Of a stretch of 64,000 bases of DNA, positions 55,642 through 64,000 are shown in pieces. Below the pieces are notes generated by a model, which worked only from the letters and a program-made list of their open reading frames with translations, did not search any database and was not told the origin of the DNA. Made by a program: the position numbers and the translations under genes. Position 1 is the first letter of the stretch, and the number at the start of each line of letters is the position of its first letter. Origin of the DNA: Ophiobolus disseminans. Its lineage: Eukaryota > Ascomycota > Dothideomycetes > Pleosporales > Phaeosphaeriaceae. The stretch spans positions 2,048,933 through 2,112,932 of the forward strand of contig MU006218.1 of NCBI GenBank assembly GCA_010093685.1. Reading direction: 5' to 3'.

Positions 55642-58598
55642 ATGGCGCTCAAGCAATGCAGCATGTGCGATCGGACATTCACCAAGCTAGTACGACGACC
55701 CACGGCTGGACCGACATGAGACGAATACTGACGTGAACCAGGAGCATGTAAAGAGGCACGAGAGGTCGCGTATGACTAGCATTGTTCTTCTCTAACACAA
55801 CCGCAATTGACCGTTGATTAGACACACGTGAGCGCCCATACGAATGCCCGACATGCAAAAAGCACTTCTCTAGAAGGTGAGATCTGAAACTAAGCTGTCG
55901 CATTCACTTCCAACTCCAACGCAGCGACGTCTTGTTTCGCCACTGCAAAGGCCATGCGCAGAATGCGCTCAATCGAATGAAGAGCAACGAGCATCCAGAT
56001 CAGCAATTTGGCGACGACAAACATACTCGTGCTGCATCACGAGACGCAAACGGCGTGCCTACAGCAGGGACACCACAAATTCGGGAACATCCAAGCATGT
56101 CGCCTATGACAAGAAGAAGAGAGTCCCAAATACCCCAGATGAACGGCGAAGGCCAATTCAGCCACCTGTCGCCGACATCGCACCAACGGCCATCGCTCAG
56201 AAATCATCCAACATCTCCCGGTGAAGACAGAATAGAAGCCCTCATTAACGCAGCACAACACCTGGAGCCTTCAGCAGATACGCCTTGGCGATCACCATCT
56301 CCCATGATCATTGCGCGCGCAGAAACTGGCCATATGATGGGTCGCCACCATCATGATAGCATGGGCCCGCCAATCGATCCAGCAATCGATGTTCTTTCAT
56401 TTTCGCCTGCTGGACACGTTTCAAGTCTAGATCAGTGGGCTTTTGAGCTAGTGCAAAGCAACAACCCCATTCCAAATCGCACACCAGCGGATGCATTGCA
56501 GACTTGGCTCTTTCCATTGGAAAACGACATCCAGACGCCACATGGCTCGCATCACATGACTGTTGACGGCTTCTTCGACCACGATGCATTTCGGACACTC
56601 CCAGACAACCAGGCCAGCCCATCAGGTAGCAGCGTATCGATAGCTAGCAGAGTCCCACGAGAGCGGTTTCAGAGGGTGCAAAGCTGCTGGCCATCACGAA
56701 ATCGCAAATCTTCACGACTCATGCCAGATTTATGGCAAAACCTGATAACATGCGACTGCACAAACATCCTCTCCGAGATCTCAGCTGGCACTGTTGAAAC
56801 ACCCATGAGCGAGCGAGAGCGGCGAAATTCGCGGTGGGGCCTAGACGAAGAATGCAGAGGCCTGCTTCAGGGGGCACTGAACAATGCGCCAGCACGATCT
56901 GAGTCATATGGCGATACAGCATCCTCAAGTGGAGACGCTGCGAACAGCCCAAGTGTCGAAGGTGTTCAATTCCCACCAGCCGAAATACTAGATATCGCTC
57001 TAGAGATGTACCTCTACTACTTCCACCCTACACTTCCCATCATCCACATACCAACCTTCTCCGCCAAAAACGCACCGCGACCGCTATTACTATGTATGTG
57101 TCTCATCGGACTCAGTATCTTGGGTACTGCTGGAGCTGCCAAATTCGTTACTCGAACGTTTCCTGCTGTGCTGCAATTGGTCCTCGCGGAACTACACTCA
57201 CTTTCCTCTACAAATCATCCACCTCACAGGCAAATGCGCATCATTGCCACTAGCTTGTTAGCCTTAAACCTGGCGTCGATCACAGGGGTAGGTCATAGAT
57301 CTAGAAGAATTGCCAAGAGCTAACCCTTTGTAGAGGAAAAGTCGTATTGCACAGGCAGAGAAGCTGTACTCGGACCTTATCACGGTAAGACCTGTAGATT
57401 CGCCGAATTTGATCCAAACTAACATGATCAGCATGCGCAACAACAAGGACTCTTCTCAGCCAACGAAGGTGCGAGCCTCGACTCACTTCTCGACGAAATC
57501 GTCGATATCGAGTTGAAATGGAGGTGTTGGTCAAAAGTCGAATGTGCAAAACGCATCATCTTCGGCCTTATTGAAGCCGACTGCTGGTGGGCAGGCTACC
57601 TCTCGACAAGCCCGTTGATTCGACCAGAATCGGTTCAGATCTTGCCACCATCCGACTACAGCCTTTACCACGTCAACTCCGCCAGCAAATGGTTCCATCT
57701 TGTTCAGAGAGGAACGCGAATACAATCGAACAGAATCACCCCATCTTTCCATCCGACGCCAGGACTGAAGCTGGACTCTTCGAGCTTCCGGAGCTTGCTC
57801 ACGCTATTGTTGCTCCGTATATACGAATCCAATGACCGCTTGGCGAATGCCGCCGGACCGCCAAAGCAAATGGAGCCCTGGCGCATATATGCCGAAGACC
57901 CGCGAAGTCGCGACATCCTTCCCCTTTTAGTGAACCTCTCATCTTCGTCAATTGACGCGCTCCGAACAGCAGATCTGAATTCTGCTGTACTCTGGCACGC
58001 CTCATGCATGGCGCTCGGAGCCAACATGCGGTACTTTGAGCTGGCTGCTGGCCGCGGTGGTCCCGAACCTGCAGTCAGTGCGCTCGAAGACATCTCAGCA
58101 TGGTCGCAGACACCTTCAGCGCGGCGATCTGTGCTCCACGCCGCACATATATACAAACTCCTCTTCGATCGGAAAGTCTCCGACATTGTCAACCCTCACA
58201 GCGTAGTTGCATTATTTCATGCAGCGCTTGTTCTGGGCCTATACATTTTCACACTACCACCTACCATCACCTGCGGCATCAACGACAATTGTATCGAGTT
58301 GCTCGACCTAGTAGACTGGATATCTGTCGGCCAATTAGGGCTTATCAGCACTGCACAATCGCCCAGCGGGTTTGGAGAAGCGTCGATGGTCGTCAAGTTC
58401 ATCTGCAACGGCGGACCATTCAGCATCACCGGCATCGCGCTCGACGGCGGCTACCTCGCCGCCCGCAGGACGCTGCTACACTGCGCGGATCTCATGGAAG
58501 GCATGGGCCGCTGGAAGAGCCGCACCTTTTCCCAAATACTGCACATCATGAGCGACGACCTGACGGACTACGAGGGCCCGGAGAATGATGATGCATGA
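55642..58598 (+). CDS. C2H2 transcription factor with fungal-specific TF domain
   Basis: Likely pathway regulator, about 890 residues. Tiny exons build two C2H2 fingers. The first exon (from 55642) gives CSMCDRTF; exon 2 gives 'LEHVKRHERSH'; exon 3 gives 'TRERPYECPTCKKHF'; exon 4 starts 'SRSDVLFRHCKGH'. Each splice restores ligand spacing, which supports the joins; the second donor is GTATGA. A long disordered region follows. The fungal-specific TF domain then appears from 'PPAEILDIALEMYLYYFHPT', where 'LPIIHIPTF' and 'CMCLIGLSILG' are characteristic. Two further short introns near 57290-57430 lie within that domain. It sits directly after the catabolic genes on the same strand, as cluster regulators often do. 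Its targets are inferred only. Confidence 0.85.
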
Positions 58599-58864
58599 CG
58601 GTTACAGTCCTCTTCCTCGTGCTTGTCGCTTCAACAGTTGCAAGATTTGTGGGGAAGAGGATGATTATTATTTACAGCCATTTCCAAATGGCCTTTATTG
58701 AGACGAGAATCACGAACGAATATCAGCATGGCACGGCGTTTTCCCATCTCTGATTACTGGGGCATTATTTGAATCAAGGATGTAAAAGTACTAGTGCAAC
58801 TTATTCATCTTTCAACAAGCTCACGCACGGAATGTGAATTTGTTCTAAATCGCATGCATCGCCA

Positions 58865-59996
58865 CTACTCAAACTCCCACGTCCCATCCTCCCCCCTCCT
58901 CCCCCCATCCCCATACCCCTCCGGCAAAACCCCCCCAACATGCAAATAGATACTACTTCCATCCCTATCCCTACACCTCTCATCCCGCGCCGCACTCTCC
59001 CACACCCGCATCGCTGCTTCACCCATATTCGGCGTCACACCCACCTGCCTCGCGCCCTCAATCCCCAGCCCCAAGTCCTTGAGCATCATCTGCGTCTTAA
59101 ATCCGGGCTTGTACCCCGTATTGCTCGGCACCCAATATTCTGTCTGCACGTTGGGGATCGGCATCACGTGGTCGCACATCCAGCTCTGGCCCGTGGAGTT
59201 TTTTATCACGGCGTAGAGGTCTGCGGGGTCGAGGCCATGCTTTACGCCCATGGCGAGGGCTTCGGCGGTGGCGAGCAGGATGGTGCCGCTTAGGTAGTTG
59301 TTGGAGATCTTTGCGGTTAGGCCGGCGCCGAGCGTGTGTAGGTAGATGAATTTTGAGGGAGCGCCGAGCATGGAGAGGACGGCTGAGAGCTGTTGGGAGG
59401 GTGGGGATGGCAATGAGGTGGATGGTGCAGGGTGCCCAATGAGCATGGCTAGGGTGCCGGATTCGGCGGCGGGAACACCGCCCTGGAAGGATATGTGTTA
59501 GGAATGATTGGGAAGGATGGGTAGGTAGACAGGCTTACGGAGACTGGTGCATCGATATACACCCCCCTCCCCTCACTCATCACTTTCCTCCCAACCTCCT
59601 TCGTGCTCTCAACGTCAATCGTACTACACTCCAACATCAACCTATCCTTATTCTTCTTCACCGCAATAACACCCGTCACTTCGTCCAGATACACAGCTTT
59701 CACGTCCGCCGCGCCGGGAACGATTGATATCAAAACGCTAGCATTTTCGGCAGCTTCGCGCGCTGTTGGGACGATTTCGATGGGCCCGTAGGATGCGAAT
59801 TCTTGCTTGAAGCGCGCACAGGCTGCGGCGTTTATGTCGTTTATATATAATGTTGATGAGGAGGGCATTTTCTTGCGGATGTTCATGGCCATTGCGTAGC
59901 CCATTGCGCCGAGGCCTGGGGGTGATTAGTATGGTGGTTAGATCAGGATTGGGAGATGGAGGTGTGTGTACCGATGAATGCGTAGTTATCCGCCAT
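58865..59996 (-). CDS. 3-hydroxyisobutyrate-dehydrogenase-like (beta-HAD) enzyme
   Basis: NAD(P)-dependent beta-hydroxyacid dehydrogenase. The ATG at 59996 (MADNYAFIG) plus an intron gives the Rossmann motif 'GLGAMGYAMAMNI'. 'ENASVLISIVPGAADVKAVY' and 'LMLECSTIDVEST' follow. A second intron lies inside 'YIDAPVS-GGVPAAESGTLAM'. The catalytic Lys is in 'GAGLTAKISNNYLSGT', followed by 'ALAMGVKHGLDPADLY' and 'GFKTQMMLKDLGLG'. The core family architecture is complete, with a charged C-terminal extension of about 30 residues. Family members act on 3-hydroxyisobutyrate (valine catabolism) or other 3-hydroxyacids. No N-terminal mitochondrial presequence is visible, unlike true valine-pathway enzymes, so a different substrate is likely. 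Confidence 0.88.
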
Positions 59997-60345
59997 GTTG
60001 ACTGATAAAATCGTACAATTGCGACGCAGTCGTGAAGTTCACGTATCGTCAAGTCGAGTCCGCATTGTTTTGCTCTAGACTAGACTACTCGCTAAGATGG
60101 ATAGTCCCTGCATGTGCCTCTACCGTTGCCCCACATGCTTCCCCGCAAATACCCCAAATTCAACCATCAGCCTTGCAAAGCACCGTACTGCACAACTCGA
60201 GCTTTGATATGATGTTTGTTTTCTGGACCGGAACCGAAGTCTGAAGCGGATTGTGTGATATATCATTTCTCTCAAAACTAAAGCCCACAAGTCACGTTTC
60301 ACATCCATTCACTCTCCACCATCTTCTAGCATAATCCTCGTCTCA

Positions 60346-60365
60346 TCCCATCCCATCCCATCCCA
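60346..60365. repeat. TCCCA pentanucleotide run
   Basis: Four TCCCA units followed by a TTCCA variant, 50 bases upstream of the Rossmann protein start, in the 420-bp divergent promoter shared with the beta-HAD gene. It is the kind of C/T-rich tract common in fungal 5' regions. Confidence 0.7.
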
Positions 60366-60416
60366 TTCCAACCGTCCCAAAACCCAACCCTTTCCTCCCT
60401 AAAATTCTCCACGAAT

Positions 60417-61367
60417 ATGTCCCCAACCCCCCTCCGCGTCGGCATAATCGGCGCCACCGGCTTCGGCGGATCCTACCTCAGCCTCGAACTCTTGAACCGC
60501 GGACACACCGTAATCGGCCTCTCGCGGCACCCAGAAAAGCTAGGCCAGCACGCGCGCTACGAACCTCGACCCGTGGACATCGACAAAGTAACCATCTCCG
60601 CCCTCGCCCAGAAATTCAGCGACATCGACGTCCTCGTCTCCGAATACGGCCCCCATACCGCCGGCCCCTCCGCCCTACAGTACATGCCCTTCCTAGAAAC
60701 AGTGCGCAAGTTGATCCTCGCATACAAAGCTTCCCCAGCAAAGTACTTCCTCTTCGTCGCCGGCGCCGGCTCCTTACACGTCCCCAACACCACGACACCC
60801 TGCGTCGACCACCCCGATTTCTTCCTCGCATACCGCCGCGCCATCTCAACCTCGCTCGCGCACATCGCGTACATGGAAGATCGGCTGGGCGTCATGGGCA
60901 CTGCCGCGCGTGCGTATCGCTCCGCCCGCGTCGCCATGGCGGAGGGTCGGGCGACGCAGGAGGATATCAAGACGATTGAAAGTTACGAGAATGGGATCAA
61001 GCACAAAGACCAAGCGTCAGATTTCATACGCGCCGGGCGCACCGCATACATGTTCTTTGACGGCAACACGTCCTTCACATGGTCCTTCGTGTCGCCGCCC
61101 GCTTTATACCGGCCCGGGATTCGCACCGGGGCCTACGAAATCAGTGTTGATGAGATGGTCCTACGGGGCGAGCAGATGCCGGGAGAAAGTGTGTTTGAGG
61201 GCAGATTAACCGGCATAAGTGTTGCGGATATGGCGCTTGCGATTGCGGATGAGGTGGAGGAGAAGAGGTTGGTGGGCAGGCATTGGAGTGCGTGGGGGGA
61301 GTTGAGGGGGGATGAGCCGGGGGCGAGTTATGTGCGGTTGGAGGGTGGGGAGGGGGAGAGTAAGTGA
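60417..61367 (+). CDS. NAD(P)-binding Rossmann-fold protein
   Basis: Single-exon 316-residue protein. Residues 6-19 (RVGIIGATGFGGSY) form the GxxGxxG dinucleotide motif of atypical short-chain dehydrogenases (NmrA/epimerase-like). 'GHTVIGLSRHPEKL' supplies the second strand with an Arg that suggests NADP(H). 'DIDVLVSEYGPHTAG' and 'KYFLFVAGAGSLHVP' follow the fold. The usual YxxxK catalytic pair is not evident, so it may be a sensor or reductase rather than a classic SDR. It is divergent from the beta-HAD gene, across about 420 bases, and may belong to the cluster's right end. No specific substrate can be proposed. Confidence 0.78.
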   Translation: MSPTPLRVGIIGATGFGGSYLSLELLNRGHTVIGLSRHPEKLGQHARYEPRPVDIDKVTISALAQKFSDIDVLVSEYGPHTAGPSALQYMPFLETVRKLILAYKASPAKYFLFVAGAGSLHVPNTTTPCVDHPDFFLAYRRAISTSLAHIAYMEDRLGVMGTAARAYRSARVAMAEGRATQEDIKTIESYENGIKHKDQASDFIRAGRTAYMFFDGNTSFTWSFVSPPALYRPGIRTGAYEISVDEMVLRGEQMPGESVFEGRLTGISVADMALAIADEVEEKRLVGRHWSAWGELRGDEPGASYVRLEGGEGESK

Positions 61368-61447
61368 TTGTGGAATTCTACGTGTGATACCTGTCACCGA
61401 GTAGTACTCCAATCCTGAATGTAACCACGTCCCTATATATCTCTTCT

Positions 61448-63226
61448 CTACTTCTCCTCCACTTCCAAACTCGCAAATCTCTTAACTAACGCATGGTAAG
61501 CCGCATTACCCAGCCTCGCAACCGGAGCAGCCGCCGCCCAAAACATAGCTTCCGGGAGCAACCCAATGACAGTGACGAATGTGGGATCCTCTACTTGAAC
61601 AACAACTTCCTTCTCTTCTGTGGTGACGACTGTATCCGGAGTCTCGACGTCCGCATCTTCGTCTTCGTCCTGCTCTATCAGCAACGACAGGCGTCGAGGA
61701 GACGGCGAGCCGAGTTGTTGTGAGCGCATCTCATGGGCACGGGTGTTGTAGCCGAAGGATTTGTAACCGACGGATGATCGATCGGGGGAGGTATTGGACT
61801 TGGTCGGGGTGTCGAGGATAATCAGATCTTCAATGTGGTCGCTTACCAGCACGAGCTGCTTGGGCACGCTGTCCATATCCTCTGAACCATCCTCTTCTCC
61901 ATCCGCATATACCTCGTCTACCACATCCTCACCCTCAACAAGCTCCATAGGCGCCAAGTCAATGTCGCGATACTTCTCCAGATCCTCCTCTTCCTCATTC
62001 GCTTCCCTCGCCAGCTCGGCAATCTCTTCCGGCAGCGACGCATTGCGCCGGCTCTTGGATGGCGAGTTCTCCTTGCCCTTGTACTGCTTGAAGTAGCTGA
62101 GCGTCTTGGCGAAGGGCGTATCCGGAATGGACGCGTTGGGAGTGAACTCGAGATGTCTGCCGCCGGGTGTTGGAATCACGGACGGCTCGATGTCTGGGAA
62201 GGAGGATAAGGGGAGAGGCGTGTCGGATGGAGAATGGTGCCTGGAGACTTTGGGCGAGAAGAGGCGGGATGTGCGGCGGTCTTGGGGCGAGAAATACTGT
62301 TGGTAGTTAGTCTCATCGTTGTGCGTATGTGAGTAGTACGAGATTAGTCATACCTCGAGCTCAACCACCGCCTCGTCGGCTTCGAGGGCGCTCATCCTAA
62401 TCTCGGCCTGAGCGGCCTCAATAGCCTGGATTTCCGGGTCGTCGGAGAGATCCACGGCGTTGTCGTCTTCTCCATCCGAATAAGCATCGGGACCAAACGC
62501 CTCGTCTTCAATCCCGGCCACTTCATGTTCCTCATGCTCCATCAGCTCGTTCTCCACCTCTTTCTCAATCTCAGCACGTCGTGCTTTGATGTTCCGAATA
62601 TCTTCAGGCGTGGACTGGTCGCGAGCATACACGCCGCTGAGATCCTGCTCGGGCGCAGGAGGGGCGGTCTTTCCGGGTGTATTCATGATGTCTTCGACAG
62701 TATCGCCGTCACTCCACACATACACGCTGTCATCGACGTTACTAAGCACACTCTGATCTTGTGCGGTGTCCTCATCGTCCGCCGCACCGACATCGCCCTG
62801 GCTTTCGTCGGCAACATCGCTCAGCTCCATGCTATCGTCTTCGTCCTCGTATCCCTCCTCCCGCTCGTCGCCGTAGTTGAATCGCGGTTCGGTGTACTGC
62901 ACCTCATCTTCGGCCCCGGTTTCGCTGCTCTCGTCTGCGCCATCGTTGCTGAGAAGACTCTGGTCCTGCTCGCTTACACTCAACGGCGCAAGTGGTGAAG
63001 GTGTCCGGACATCGTTGAGAAGCTTCTCCAGCGCGCGACAATCTGCAGGCGACAATTCCGGGCGCGCCACCGTCGCTGATTGTGGAGTTACGGGTGTCGT
63101 CATAGCAGTATCGTTGCCGTGAGTCTCGAGCGCCGTGTGAAGAGGGATGGGCTGCAATGGCGACGGCGATATTTGTGGAGAGTCGTGTGATGGGCGCGGC
63201 GTGCTGTTTGGTTCACCTAAATCCAT
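61448..63226 (-). CDS. Acidic low-complexity protein of unknown function
   Basis: Two exons joined by an intron starting GTATGA at about 62353 and ending CAACAG at about 62298. From the ATG at 63226 (MDLGEPNSTPRPS) the product is about 570 residues, dominated by Asp/Glu-rich disordered stretches (EREEGYEDEDDSMELSDVA), helical 'IKARRAEIEKEVENELMEHE' and repeated QSVLSN/QSLLSN phrases. The second exon has 'FAKTLSYFKQYKGKENSPS'. It ends with an Ala-rich hydrophobic segment (LLPEAMFWAAAAPVARLGN) that may be amphipathic. I do not recognise the family; nuclear or scaffold function would be a guess. An upstream extension of the frame to 63349 lacks an ATG start. Confidence 0.68.
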
Positions 63227-63403
63227 AGTTGAGGTGAAGTAAGTCCTGTGTCGATGAGTCGAGTGGCTGGCGAGAAATGCAGAAAGCGTATACAAACATA
63301 GAAGCGACGAACAAACACAAGACGGAAAGCGCGACACAAACAACAACACAGCGTCGTTGCTACGGAAAGCGCGTTTGCATCAATTACTCACATCCGTCAA
63401 ACC

Positions 63404-64000
63404 TCACACCTCCACCCCGCCCTCTCCCACCTTCACCCCCCTCAACACATACCCCTCCCTCCTCGCCTCCGCCGCCTCCGCCAGCACAACACCCCTAACC
63501 CCTCCACTCCTAACCTTCCACCTCACGCGATAAGCGATCGCAGTAGTCATCCCCCCCTCCGCATCAAACGCCTCATCACTCGTATCAACTGCAACTTCCT
63601 TCCCGTCCGCATCCAACGGCGGTAGCATTTCAAACGCCCACAGAAGTTTCGCAAGGACAATAAACATGCTGTTCTCAGCAAGGTGCACGCCGCTGCAGAT
63701 CCGTCGCCCCGCGCCAAAGGACCAGTGATCACGTGCGGATGCAGAACCCGCGGCGTAGTGGCCTGAGCCCAGGGGGTGGGCGAGGAAGCGTTCGGGCTTG
63801 AAGCGGTGGGGTTCGGGGTAGAGGGCGGGATCGTAGTGGATGGGGTATTGCTGCAGACACACAACGCTGTTGGCGGGTATGTATGTGTTTTTGTAGACTA
63901 CGGGCGCGGTCGTGTAGTGCGGTGTGCCGATGCTGGTTATGGGGCGCATGCGTAGTGTTTCTTTCACGATGGCGCGGATGTAGGGTAGGTCCTGCTCGTC
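63404..64000 (-). CDS. Cytochrome P450, C-terminal part (runs off the right edge)
   Basis: The 3' part of a P450 read from the window edge to the stop at 63404. It contains the K-helix ExxR ('VKETLRMRPITSIG'), the 'FKPERFLAHP' PERF region, and the haem loop 'HWSFGAGRRICSGVHLAE' with the Cys ligand. A C-terminal tail of about 60 residues is longer than usual (GVRGVVLAEAAEARREGY). No lesion is visible in the part seen. Its 5' half lies beyond base 64000. Membership in the catabolic cluster cannot be judged. Confidence 0.86.
   Translation of the reverse strand, partial: DEQDLPYIRAIVKETLRMRPITSIGTPHYTTAPVVYKNTYIPANSVVCLQQYPIHYDPALYPEPHRFKPERFLAHPLGSGHYAAGSASARDHWSFGAGRRICSGVHLAENSMFIVLAKLLWAFEMLPPLDADGKEVAVDTSDEAFDAEGGMTTAIAYRVRWKVRSGGVRGVVLAEAAEARREGYVLRGVKVGEGGVEV

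Overview
The window is nuclear DNA of a filamentous ascomycete (Pezizomycotina). Genes are compact, with many 45-60 bp GT-AG introns and CTAAC/CTAAT-like branch points. Families typical of these fungi are present: HET-domain proteins, a NACHT-ankyrin STAND locus, kelch proteins, C2H2 and fungal-specific transcription factors, and P450s. Gene content fits Dothideomycetes, but I cannot fix the class without a search.

Layout. 1-11 kb: the 5' part of a HET gene, a 162-bp MITE-like element, a secreted kelch protein, a four-helix membrane protein, an F-box/SMI1-like protein, and a large NACHT-ankyrin gene wrecked by frameshifts and stops. 11-19 kb: gene-poor, with two related C2H2 zinc-finger genes. 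19-29 kb: conserved housekeeping genes (vezatin/Inp2-like, an unnamed helical protein, EMC6, PCNA, pyridoxal kinase, dUTPase). PCNA and dUTPase both carry MluI-box (MBF) elements upstream. 29-36 kb: a tandem pair of Cys-rich membrane proteins (the second with a 2-bp frameshift), an intact HET gene with a Gln-rich tail, and a HET pseudogene.

35.7-61 kb: what looks like a catabolic gene cluster. It holds a P450, a metallo-beta-lactamase-fold hydrolase, a type-B carboxylesterase, a SCOT-type CoA transferase, a maleylacetate-reductase-like Fe-ADH, a thiolase and a bacterial-type carboxymuconate cycloisomerase. It also holds a homogentisate-dioxygenase-superfamily enzyme, a class III CoA transferase, a mitochondrial 2-oxodicarboxylate carrier, a C2H2/fungal-TF regulator, a 3-hydroxyisobutyrate-dehydrogenase-like enzyme and a Rossmann protein. 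Fumarylacetoacetase and maleylacetoacetate isomerase are not in the window.

Working model (inference): a hydroquinone-type ring, possibly methoxyhydroquinone, is opened by the dioxygenase. The esterase frees maleylacetate, the Fe-ADH reduces it to 3-oxoadipate, the carrier moves that into mitochondria, and the CoA transferase plus thiolase finish it to succinyl-CoA and acetyl-CoA. The window ends in an acidic protein of unknown function and the 3' part of a second P450.
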